Source of the DNA: an uncultured Collinsella sp.
Lineage (GTDB): Bacteria > Actinomycetota > Coriobacteriia > Coriobacteriales > Coriobacteriaceae
Assembly (NCBI GenBank): GCA_934630375.1
Contig: CAKTVQ010000026.1
Location: 1-18,127, forward strand
Reading direction: 5' to 3'
Length of the DNA stretch: 18,127 nucleotides
Under the pieces are notes generated by a model, which did no database searches, was not told where the DNA came from, and was given only the letters and a program-made list of their open reading frames with translations. The position numbers and the translations under genes were made by a program. This document shows positions 6,327 through 15,485 of this stretch, piece by piece. Within the stretch, counting starts at the first letter, position 1, and every line of letters starts with the position of its first letter.

Positions 6327-7924
6327 TGTCCGAAACCCTCAATGCCCAGGATATCGCCAAGAAACTGCAGGAGCAGCTCACGAGCCTCTCCGCGACGGTC
6401 GATACGCATGAGGTTTCAACGGTCGACGAGGTAGGCGACGGCATCGCGCGCGTCTCCGGCCTCAAGAGCGCCATGGCAGGCGAGCTTCTGGAGTTCAAGA
6501 GCTCCGATACCGGTGAGACCGTCTTCGGCCTTGCCCAGAACCTTGACCGTGACGAGGTCGGCGCCGTTCTGTTTGGTGCCGTCGACTCCATCAAGGAAGG
6601 CGACGAGTGCCGCACCACTGGCCGCATTATGGATATCCCCGTGAGCCGCGCCATGCTCGGCCGCGTCGTCAATCCGCTCGGCCAGCCTATCGACGGTTTG
6701 GGTGACATTGTCGCCACGCACCGTCGCCCCATCGAGTTCAAGGCCCCCGGCGTCATCGACCGTACCCCGGTGTGCGAGCCGGTTCAGACCGGTCTGCTCG
6801 CTATCGACTCCATGGTGCCTATCGGCCGCGGCCAGCGCGAGCTCATCATCGGCGACCGTAAGACCGGTAAGACCGCCATTGCCATCGACGCTATCCTCAA
6901 TCAGCGCGGCAAGGGCATGGTCTGCATCTATGTCGCCATCGGCCAGAAGGCCTCCACGGTTGCCAACATCCGCGAGACCCTCGCTCAGCACGGTGCGCTC
7001 GACTACACCATCATCGTTTCGGCCACCGCTGCCGATTCCGCCCCTATGCAGTACATCGCGCCTATGGCCGGTGCCGCTATCGGCGAGTTCTTCATGTACA
7101 ACGGCGAGGACGGCAAGCCCGCCAGCGAGACCAACCCCGGCGGCCACGTGCTCGTCATCTACGACGACCTGTCCAAGCAGGCTGTGGCCTACCGTCAGAT
7201 GTCGCTGACGCTGCATCGTCCGCCCGGACGCGAGGCCTATCCTGGCGACATCTTCTACCTGCACTCTCGTCTGCTCGAGCGTGCAGTCAAGATGTCCAAG
7301 AAGAACGGTTATGGCTCCATGACGGCTCTTCCGATCATCGAGACCCAGGACGGCGACGTCTCGGCCTACATTCCGACCAACGTCATTTCCATTACCGATG
7401 GTCAGATCTACCTGCAGTCCGAGCTCTTCTTCCAGGGCCAGCGCCCGGCAGTCGACGTGGGCATTTCCGTGTCCCGCGTCGGTGGCGACGCGCAGACTAA
7501 GGCTATGAAGCAGGTCGCCGGCAACCTCCGTCTGGACCTCGCTTCGTACCAGGAGCTCGCCGGCTTTACGCAGTTCGGCTCCGACCTCGACGAGGCCACG
7601 CAAAAGCAGCTTACCCACGGCGCTCGCATGACTGAGCTCCTTAAGCAGCCGCGTTACAAGCCGTTTGAGGTTGGCGAGCAGATCGTTACGCTGTTCGCTG
7701 GCAACGAGGGCTTCCTGGATGACCTGGAGATCGCCGACGTGCTGCCCTTCCGTGCCGAGCTCGTCGAGTACATGGACAATGGCTTTGGCTTGCTGCTCGA
7801 CAAGGTTCGCGCCAAGAAGATCGATGATGACACCAAGGCTGAGCTCCTGCGCGTCATCGGCGACTTCAAGCAGCAGTTCATGGCCAAGCACCATTCGGAT
7901 GTTTCTGGATCAGAGGAGAACTAA
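6326..7924 (+). CDS. atpA: F1 ATP synthase subunit alpha
   Basis: A 532-residue non-catalytic nucleotide-binding subunit of F1. The Walker A loop is 'GDRKTGKT' (176-183), with Lys where many bacteria have Gln in GDRQTGKT. The arginine finger is Arg384 in '[13 protein letters not shown]', equivalent to bovine alpha Arg373. '[33 protein letters not shown]' region residues (288-320) are nearly invariant across F1 alpha. The start at 6326 overlaps the atpH stop and is preceded by GGAGGTG at 6312-6318. The extra length relative to about 503 residues is mostly a C-terminal extension, as is common in actinobacteria. Confidence 0.98.
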   Translation: MSETLNAQDIAKKLQEQLTSLSATVDTHEVSTVDEVGDGIARVSGLKSAMAGELLEFKSSDTGETVFGLAQNLDRDEVGAVLFGAVDSIKEGDECRTTGRIMDIPVSRAMLGRVVNPLGQPIDGLGDIVATHRRPIEFKAPGVIDRTPVCEPVQTGLLAIDSMVPIGRGQRELIIGDRKTGKTAIAIDAILNQRGKGMVCIYVAIGQKASTVANIRETLAQHGALDYTIIVSATAADSAPMQYIAPMAGAAIGEFFMYNGEDGKPASETNPGGHVLVIYDDLSKQAVAYRQMSLTLHRPPGREAYPGDIFYLHSRLLERAVKMSKKNGYGSMTALPIIETQDGDVSAYIPTNVISITDGQIYLQSELFFQGQRPAVDVGISVSRVGGDAQTKAMKQVAGNLRLDLASYQELAGFTQFGSDLDEATQKQLTHGARMTELLKQPRYKPFEVGEQIVTLFAGNEGFLDDLEIADVLPFRAELVEYMDNGFGLLLDKVRAKKIDDDTKAELLRVIGDFKQQFMAKHHSDVSGSEEN

Positions 7925-7929
7925 GCCCC

Positions 7930-10292
<2,363 letters not shown>

Positions 10293-10295
10293 GTT

Positions 10296-10688
10296 ATGCG
10301 TATCCGCATCGTGTGCCCCGTGAGCTGCGCCTATGAGGGCGACGCTGCGTTTGTGTCGATTCCGTCCACGGATGGCGAGTTTGGTGTTCTGCCTGCTCAC
10401 TCCAGCGAGATCTGCACGATCGACCGCGGTTACGTTCGCGTTTCCGATAAGGCCATGGGCACTGTCGACCACACGTTTGCCGTGGCCGGCGGCTATGCCC
10501 AGGTTGCGGACGATGTCGTGACCGTTCTCGCCGAGCGCGCTTGCGATTTGGCGACCGTCGATGCCGACAAGCTTAAAGCTGATATTCAAGGTTTTGAAGA
10601 GAAGCTGGGTAATTTGTCGGAGGATGATGCACGCCGCGCCTACCTCTATAATGAAATCGCATGGTGTAAGCTCAAGCTTGCCCAATAG
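10296..10688 (+). CDS. atpC: F1 ATP synthase subunit epsilon
   Basis: A 130-residue subunit that sits on gamma and regulates ATP hydrolysis. The N-terminal beta-sandwich shows 'FVSIPSTDGEFGVLPAHSSE' with the family's 'G..GvLp.H' pattern, then 'FAVAGGYAQVADDVVTVLAE', which ends in the usual strand motif. The C-terminal part (about 90-130) is predicted to form the two regulatory helices. It starts at ATG 10296 with GGGGGAGAAG just upstream and is the last gene of the operon, followed by a strong terminator. Confidence 0.95.
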   Translation: MRIRIVCPVSCAYEGDAAFVSIPSTDGEFGVLPAHSSEICTIDRGYVRVSDKAMGTVDHTFAVAGGYAQVADDVVTVLAERACDLATVDADKLKADIQGFEEKLGNLSEDDARRAYLYNEIAWCKLKLAQ

Positions 10689-10724
10689 TCAAACGATTTA
10701 GCGTTCGACCATTTGCGAACACAT

Positions 10725-10763
10725 CATGCCCGGGATGGCCCAGCCACCCCGGGCATGCTTTTT
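10725..10763 (+). terminator. Strong intrinsic terminator after atpC, abutting murA ribosome site
   Basis: CATGCCCGGG (10725-10734) pairs with CCCGGGCATG (10748-10757). The stem continues past an A/C mismatch with TGGC (10736-10739) pairing GCCA (10743-10746), and TTTTT follows at 10759-10763. The murA ribosome site GAAAGGG starts at 10764, so no room is left for a separate murA promoter after the terminator. Confidence 0.88.
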
Positions 10764-10776
10764 GAAAGGGTAGACC

Positions 10777-12060
10777 TTGGATATTATCCGCGTTGAGGGT
10801 GGCCACGCCATCGGAGGCTCCGTGCCCGTCTCGGGTGCCAAGAACTCCGCGCTCAAACTCATGGCGGCAACGCTTCTGGCGCCGGGCAAGACGACGCTGC
10901 AGAACGTGCCCGATATTTCCGATGTTCACGTGATGGGCAAGGTGCTCAAGGGCATGGGCGCTACGATCGATGTTCTCGACGAGCACACGCTCGAGATTGA
11001 TACCTCTCAGGTCGATTCTTGGGAGGCCCCCTACGAGCTCGTTGCCAAGATGCGTGCTTCCACCGCCGTCATGGGACCCCTGCTGGGCCGCTTCCATCGC
11101 GCCAAGATTGCCATGCCGGGCGGCTGCAACCTGGGTGCTCGCAAGATCGATATGCACATTCTGGGTCTCGAGGCCCTGGGCGTTGAGTTCGATACCGCCC
11201 ACGGTTACATCAACGCTAATGCGCCCCAAGGTCTGCGCGGTACCACCGTCACGCTCGAGTTCGCCAGCGTCGGTGCGACCGAGAACCTCATCATGGCCTC
11301 TGTGCGCGCACAGGGCACCACGGTTATCGACAATGCCGCCCGCGAGCCCGAGATCGTCGATCTCGCCAACATGCTCAACGAGATGGGCGCCAAGATTGTA
11401 GGCGCCGGTACGCCCGTCGTGACTATCGAAGGCGTGGAAGAGCTCCATCCCGTTACCCATCGCGTGGTGGGCGACCGCATCGAGGCCGGTACCTTTATCG
11501 TTGCCGGTGCGTTGATGGCCGACGATCGCGGTGTCGATGTCACGGGCTTTTGCCCCATTCACTTGGGCATGGTGCTCAAGAAGATGGAGCTCATGGGTAT
11601 CGACTGCGAGCGCGTCGAGGATGGCGTCCATGTGAACCGTGCCGAGCGTATCAAGCCGGTCGACATCCAGACGCTTCCGTTCCCCGGCTTCCCGACGGAC
11701 ATGCAGGCGCAGATTATGGTACTCTCCGCCCTTGCCGATGGTAGCTCCGTTATCACCGAGAACATCTTCGAGAATCGCTTTATGTTTGCCTCTGAGCTGG
11801 TGCGCATGGGTGCCGACATTCGTATCGAGAGCCATCATGCCATGATTCATGGCGTCAAGGGCTTCTCGGGTGCACAGGTTACCTCGCCCGATCTGCGTGG
11901 CGGAGCGGCCCTCGTCGTAGCGGGCTTGATCGCCGACGGGACGACCGAGGTTTCGGCCATCCATCATATCAAGCGCGGCTACGAGCAGTTTGTCGAAAAG
12001 CTGCAGGCGCTCGGCGCGCATGTCGAGCATGCTACCGTCCCCGATCCCGTCATCTACTAA
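10777..12060 (+). CDS. murA: UDP-N-acetylglucosamine 1-carboxyvinyltransferase
   Basis: MurA transfers enolpyruvate from PEP to UDP-GlcNAc in the first committed step of peptidoglycan synthesis in the cytosol. The 427-residue length is typical. 'SGAKNSAL' (19-26) contains the conserved Lys22, and the fosfomycin-target cysteine is Cys117 in 'MPGGCNLGARKIDMHILGLE'. The C-terminal part has 'HHIKRGYEQFVEKLQALGA', also typical. The start is TTG 10777 with GAAAGGG at 10764-10770 and 6-nt spacing; no nearby ATG fits. The presence of Cys117 predicts fosfomycin sensitivity of the enzyme itself. The LCP gene starts 12 bp after the stop, so the two envelope genes are probably cotranscribed. Confidence 0.97.
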   Translation: MDIIRVEGGHAIGGSVPVSGAKNSALKLMAATLLAPGKTTLQNVPDISDVHVMGKVLKGMGATIDVLDEHTLEIDTSQVDSWEAPYELVAKMRASTAVMGPLLGRFHRAKIAMPGGCNLGARKIDMHILGLEALGVEFDTAHGYINANAPQGLRGTTVTLEFASVGATENLIMASVRAQGTTVIDNAAREPEIVDLANMLNEMGAKIVGAGTPVVTIEGVEELHPVTHRVVGDRIEAGTFIVAGALMADDRGVDVTGFCPIHLGMVLKKMELMGIDCERVEDGVHVNRAERIKPVDIQTLPFPGFPTDMQAQIMVLSALADGSSVITENIFENRFMFASELVRMGADIRIESHHAMIHGVKGFSGAQVTSPDLRGGAALVVAGLIADGTTEVSAIHHIKRGYEQFVEKLQALGAHVEHATVPDPVIY

Positions 12061-12072
12061 TACAGGTTGCCT

Positions 12073-13308
12073 ATGTTTAATAAAAAGCCCCTCGCGGATA
12101 CCACCACCCGAAGACCCTCAACTGGTGCGCAGGCCAAGATCTATAGTCGCGATAACGTGGCTCGCTATTCCGAGCGCGCTCGTCAACGTCGTCGTAGCCA
12201 CACGATTCGTCACGTCGCGCTCATTGTCGTGCTTGGCGTGCTGCTGAGTGCCACTACCGCTGCCGGCCTGTGGTTTGCCACCATTATGGGCAAGCTCGGC
12301 GATTCTAATGTCATTACCGACAATCTGCGTCGGGTTCTGGTTGACACCGATGAGGCAAAGGATCCGTTCTACGTGCTGCTTCTTGGCACCGACGGCCGTC
12401 CGGGCGAGGATACGTATCGTGCCGACTCGATTATCCTGGCACGCATCGACCCCACGCAAAAGCAGGCGACGCTCATTTCCGTTCCGCGCGACACCAAGGT
12501 CGAGTACAAGGGCGAGACCATGAAGATCAACGCCTGCCATACCGTTGGCGGCGCCGAGGCCATGGTCGAGGCGGTCAACGAGCTGTGCGGTGTTCAGATT
12601 TCCCACTATGCCGAGGTCAGCTTCGACGGTATGCAGGCACTGATTGATTCGGTTGGCGGTATCGACATTAACGCAACCGATGATGTTGACGACCCTGAGC
12701 ACCTGGATATTAAGATTACCGCTGGCCAGCAGCATATGGACGGTGCCACCGCCCTTACCTATGCCCGCTGCCGCTACACCTATGCCGACGGCGATTACAC
12801 GCGCATGCGCCACCAGCGTCAGGTGCTTGGCGCCCTTGCCAACCAGATTCTCAATAACTTCGATGCCACGAAGATTTTTGGCCTGGTTAATTCGCTGTCC
12901 GATATGCTCGTAACCGATATGAGCGTTCAGGATATCGTGGCTACGGTCAACGCCATGCGCGGTATGGATGTCGACGGTATCTACTCGGCCAACCTGCCCT
13001 CGTACGCCGACGACAGCACCATGATCGACGGTGTGAGCTACGTCTTTGTCTACGAGGACGAGCTCAAGGAAATGATGGAGCGCGTCGATGCTGGCAAGGA
13101 TCCCAAGGGTCCCAACACCATGGGTCTTTCCGACGGTTCCAGCTCTACGATCGGCGACCTGAACAACAACACGTCTGACGATTACGCAAACGGTACCGCA
13201 ACCTCATCGGTCAGCTCTGACGATTCCGATGACTCAAGCGATTCGAGCGATTCGGACTACTACGAAGAGCCCACCGGCGACGGCAACGGCTACGAAGCCA
13301 ACTACTAA
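12073..13308 (+). CDS. LytR-CpsA-Psr (LCP) family cell-wall polymer ligase
   Basis: LCP proteins attach teichoic acids, polysaccharides or similar polymers from lipid carriers to peptidoglycan outside the membrane. From ATG 12073 the protein has 411 residues: a basic cytoplasmic N-terminus, one membrane segment (about 46-68, 'HVALIVVLGVLLSATTAAGL'), then the LCP domain (about 98-300). Family motifs are 'LLLGTDGRPG', 'RADSIILARID', 'LISVPRDTKV', 'FDGMQALIDSVGGIDI' and 'RMRHQRQVLGAL', including the phosphate-binding arginines. The C-terminal 70 residues are low complexity, rich in Ser, Asp and Asn. A TTG six bases upstream (12067) is in frame, but it directly abuts the AGG, while ATG 12073 has 6-nt spacing from ACAGG. 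The polymer substrate cannot be read from sequence. Confidence 0.93.
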   Translation: MFNKKPLADTTTRRPSTGAQAKIYSRDNVARYSERARQRRRSHTIRHVALIVVLGVLLSATTAAGLWFATIMGKLGDSNVITDNLRRVLVDTDEAKDPFYVLLLGTDGRPGEDTYRADSIILARIDPTQKQATLISVPRDTKVEYKGETMKINACHTVGGAEAMVEAVNELCGVQISHYAEVSFDGMQALIDSVGGIDINATDDVDDPEHLDIKITAGQQHMDGATALTYARCRYTYADGDYTRMRHQRQVLGALANQILNNFDATKIFGLVNSLSDMLVTDMSVQDIVATVNAMRGMDVDGIYSANLPSYADDSTMIDGVSYVFVYEDELKEMMERVDAGKDPKGPNTMGLSDGSSSTIGDLNNNTSDDYANGTATSSVSSDDSDDSSDSSDSDYYEEPTGDGNGYEANY

Positions 13309-13336
13309 GTTACGCGGTTTTACCAAACCGCGTAAC
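13309..13336 (+). terminator. Perfect 12-bp hairpin immediately after the LCP stop
   Basis: GTTACGCGGTTT (13309-13320) pairs perfectly with AAACCGCGTAAC (13325-13336) around the loop TACC. It starts at the base after the stop codon. No U-tract follows, so it may be a Rho-independent terminator of poor quality, an mRNA-stabilising 3' hairpin or a protein site. Confidence 0.55.
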
Positions 13337-13384
13337 CGCTTGACGCTGCGCGGGCCGCATTTGGACAATCTGACGTTCAACTTC

Positions 13385-13419
13385 AAGGGCGCGACCAGAA
13401 GGTCAGCGCCCTTTCGTTT
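13385..13419 (+). terminator. Second hairpin downstream of the LCP gene, likely terminator
   Basis: AAGGGCGCGACC (13385-13396) pairs with GGTC-A-GCGCCCTT (13401-13413) with one bulged A and an AGAA loop, followed by TCGTTT. This is a better terminator candidate than the hairpin at 13309-13336. Confidence 0.7.
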
Positions 13420-13481
13420 CACGTCACCTTGTCTCAAATGCGACCCGCTCGCTGCCCGTCCTCAACCTGCGACGTTAGTCA

Positions 13482-13578
13482 TTGGGGACGTTCTTAAACG
13501 ACTGGTCAAAGGGGACACTCTTGATGCACTTGGCACTTGGGGACGTTCCTTTTGTGCCGGCAGTTTGGGACACTCCTT
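13482..13578 (+). repeat. Four-unit direct-repeat array (GGGGACGTTC / GGGGACACTC)
   Basis: Units are TTGGGGACGTTCTT (13482-13495), GGGGACACTCTT (13511-13522), TTGGGGACGTTCCTTTTG (13537-13554) and TTTGGGACACTCCTT (13564-13578). They are spaced 27-28 bp apart and alternate between ACGTTC and ACACTC forms, so the higher-order period is about 55 bp. No coding sequence explains it; it lies in the convergent gap between the LCP gene and pepT. It resembles dispersed intergenic repeats I associate with Collinsella-type genomes, possibly mobilised by REP-type transposases. That link is inference, and no transposase gene is present here. Confidence 0.7.
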
Positions 13579-13618
13579 GCGTAAAGAGGCTGGCGTGCGT
13601 CAACCTGTTCTCATTGCA

Positions 13619-13658
13619 GCAAAAAATCGCCCCGTTCTCGGTTGAGGACGGGGCGATT
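13619..13658 (-). terminator. Intrinsic terminator of pepT
   Basis: AATCGCCCCGT (13625-13635) pairs perfectly with ACGGGGCGATT (13648-13658) around a 12-nt loop. On the minus strand the stem is followed by a run of T (complement of the A run ending at 13626), 27 bp after the pepT stop. The plus-strand side also has TCTTTT, so weak bidirectional action is possible. Confidence 0.85.
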
Positions 13659-13684
13659 CGTCTTTTGGACTTGTGCAGCCAGGC

Positions 13685-14932
13685 TTATGCAAAGCGGGCG
13701 ACGAGCTCCTGGAGCACGTCGGTCATCTTGACGAGCGAACTGACCGGGACGAACTCGTTGACGCCGTGGTAGCAATAGCCGCCGGTGGAAAGGTTGGGGC
13801 AGGGCAGACCGCGGAACGACAGCTGGGCGCCGTCGGTGCCGCCGCGAATCGGCAGCACTTGGGGCTCGACGCCGCAGGCAAGGTAGGCTTCCTTGGCAAC
13901 ATCAATAAGCTCGGGATAGTCACGAACGATCTCGGCCATATTTCGATACTGCTGCTTAATCTCGACCGTTACGCGCTCCTCGCCCAGTCGCTGGTTGAGC
14001 ATCGAGGCGGCGGCATCAATAAGGTCGAGTTTCTGCTGGAACTTGGCGGCGTCATGGTCGCGGACGATATAGCGCGCTGTGGCGTGATCGACGGTCGCAG
14101 ATACACCCTCAAGGTGATAAAAGCCCTCGTAGCCTTCCGTATACTCCGGGCGCTGCACGTAGGGGAGCAACGCGTTGAAGTCGCAGAACAGATTGCCTGC
14201 GTTGACCATACGGCCCTTAGCGTCGCCCGGGTGGATGGACTGGCCCTCAAAGCAGACGGTCGCCTCGGCGGCGTTAAAGCACTCCCACTCCAGTTCGCCG
14301 ATGGGGCCGCCGTCGACCGTGTAGGCGTACTTGCAGCCAAAGGTATCGATATCCAACAGCTCGGCTCCGTGGCCGATCTCCTCGTCAGGGCAGAAGCAAA
14401 TGCCGAGTGCGGGATGGGGCAGAGAAGGGTCCTGAGCGATACGCGCGACAAGCGACATGATCTCGGCGACGCCTGCCTTGTCGTCCGCGCCCAGCAGCGT
14501 GGTGCCATCGCTGCAGACCAGGTCCTCACCCGCGAGGTCATTCAGGGCGGGAAGCTTGGCGGTACTCATGGCAACGGGCTTACCGTCAACCGTGCCGCAG
14601 ACCAGGTCGCCGCCTTCGTAGTGTACGATGTGCGGCTTCACGCCGGCGCCCGGTGCAACTTCGGTGGTGTCGAGATGGGCGATCAGGCCCAGGGCGGGCT
14701 TGTCCTTAGCGCCCGCACTTGCGGGGATATGCGCGCAGACATAGGCATGCTCGGTCACGTGGGCATCTTCCGCACCAAGCTCGCGCAGCTCTTCAGCCAG
14801 CGCGTTGGCAAGGTCAAACTGAACGGCGCTCGAGGGTACCTGGTCGCAGTTTGCATCCTCGGACTGCGTGTTGATCTGGACGTAGCGCAAAAAGCGTTCG
14901 AGGACATCGGGGCTCGTGGTGGTGTTTTCCAT
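13685..14932 (-). CDS. pepT: Peptidase T (tripeptide aminopeptidase)
   Basis: A cytosolic M20-family zinc aminopeptidase that removes the N-terminal residue of tripeptides. From the chosen start the protein has 415 residues, near the usual 408. Metal and catalytic motifs are present: 'GLIAHLDTTE' (His86, Asp88), 'LLGADDKAGVAEI' (bridging Asp150), 'CPDEEIGHGA' (Glu184 catalytic, Glu185), 'YTVDGG', and a C-terminal 'GGTDGAQLSFRG' and 'YHGVNEFV' with the last histidine. The frame is open upstream to 15028, but those 32 codons are not family-like and cover the intergenic palindrome. ATG 14932 has GGAG with 8-nt spacing and gives the expected 'LERFLRYVQINTQS' opening. It is divergent from a DtxR-type regulator gene. 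Confidence 0.96.
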   Translation of the reverse strand: MENTTTSPDVLERFLRYVQINTQSEDANCDQVPSSAVQFDLANALAEELRELGAEDAHVTEHAYVCAHIPASAGAKDKPALGLIAHLDTTEVAPGAGVKPHIVHYEGGDLVCGTVDGKPVAMSTAKLPALNDLAGEDLVCSDGTTLLGADDKAGVAEIMSLVARIAQDPSLPHPALGICFCPDEEIGHGAELLDIDTFGCKYAYTVDGGPIGELEWECFNAAEATVCFEGQSIHPGDAKGRMVNAGNLFCDFNALLPYVQRPEYTEGYEGFYHLEGVSATVDHATARYIVRDHDAAKFQQKLDLIDAAASMLNQRLGEERVTVEIKQQYRNMAEIVRDYPELIDVAKEAYLACGVEPQVLPIRGGTDGAQLSFRGLPCPNLSTGGYCYHGVNEFVPVSSLVKMTDVLQELVARFA

Positions 14933-14980
14933 AAAGACCGCTCCAATCTTGGTCGTCGTGTGCAACAAGAACTCTAGCAC

Positions 14981-14998
14981 GGTATGCCACGGCATACC
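14981..14998. promoter_or_regulatory. Perfect 18-bp palindrome, candidate operator
   Basis: GGTATGCC (14981-14988) and GGCATACC (14991-14998) are perfect inverted halves around AC. The site lies between the divergent pepT and regulator genes. Its right edge is 17 bp from a TAGAAT -10 for the regulator, so it covers the -35 position there. A repressor or activator site is likely by position; the binding protein is unknown, and the adjacent DtxR-type regulator is the obvious candidate. Confidence 0.55.
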
Positions 14999-15015
14999 AC
15001 GACGCTTGGATGGGG

Positions 15016-15021
15016 TAGAAT
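15016..15021 (+). promoter_or_regulatory. Candidate -10 (TAGAAT) for the regulator gene
   Basis: TAGAAT is a good -10 match. The matching -35 position is occupied by the palindrome (CATACC) and is poor. Transcription would begin near 15028, leaving a short leader before ATG 15053. This also argues against the in-frame ATG at 15032. Confidence 0.4.
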
Positions 15022-15052
15022 CAGCCATTGAATGCAGAAGGGACGGAAGATC

Positions 15053-15475
15053 ATGGATACGACAAATAGCTCGCGCGAACTACATCTGACGGTGGCGAAC
15101 GAAGACTACTTGGAGTGCATGGTTCGCATTGAAAGCGAAGAGGGGGAAACCAACGGCGTGCGATCGGTCGACATCGCGCAGCGCCTTGGCGTCTCCAAGG
15201 CATCGGTCAATAAAGCGGTTTCGGCGCTCAAGGCATCCGAGCTTGTCGAGCAATCGCACTACGGCAAGGTAGTCCTGACCGATCGCGGCCGCGAGGTTGG
15301 CACGGCTATCTGGTACCGTCATCGCCTCGTCCGCACGTTTTTGGTTCAGGAGCTCGGTGTCGAATTCGAGCGAGCCGATGCCGAGGCCTGCATGATGGAG
15401 CATGCGCTATCCGAGGACACGATGAACCGCTGGCTCGCCTATCTCGAAAAGCAGGGAATCAGCGTCGAGGAATAG
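15053..15475 (+). CDS. DtxR/MntR-family metal-dependent transcriptional regulator
   Basis: A 140-residue regulator with an N-terminal winged helix ('VRSVDIAQRLGVSKASVNKAV', about residues 36-56) and a helical metal-binding and dimerisation domain; the C-terminal SH3 domain of DtxR itself is absent, as in MntR. Predicted metal ligands by family alignment are Asp18 and Glu21 ('NEDYLE'), His90 ('YRHRLV'), Cys113, Glu116 and His117 ('EACMMEH'). The Asp/Glu pair resembles manganese-sensing MntR, while the Cys-x-x-Glu-His resembles iron-sensing DtxR. Metal specificity is therefore open. An in-frame ATG at 15032 would add 7 residues, but 15053 follows AAGGGACGGAAG and gives the family-like opening. 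It is followed 10 bp later by a homocysteine methyltransferase gene. Confidence 0.9.
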   Translation: MDTTNSSRELHLTVANEDYLECMVRIESEEGETNGVRSVDIAQRLGVSKASVNKAVSALKASELVEQSHYGKVVLTDRGREVGTAIWYRHRLVRTFLVQELGVEFERADAEACMMEHALSEDTMNRWLAYLEKQGISVEE

Positions 15476-15485
15476 CGGGATATAT

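Noticed and set aside
6416..7894. Long minus-strand open frame (492 codons) antisense to atpA
   Set aside because: It is the mirror of a strongly biased GC-rich gene; the translation is Val/Asp/Gly-rich without family motifs, and atpA on the plus strand is unambiguous.
12067..12072. TTG at 12067 as the LCP start
   Set aside because: It directly abuts the AGG of the ribosome site, leaving no spacing; ATG 12073 is better placed.
13482..13578. CRISPR array
   Set aside because: Repeats are short (about 12-18 bp), imperfect and alternate in sequence, spacers are only 10-16 bp, and no cas gene is present.
13673..14977. Long plus-strand open frame (434 codons) antisense to pepT
   Set aside because: PepT has all metal and catalytic motifs on the minus strand; the plus-strand translation has no recognisable domain.
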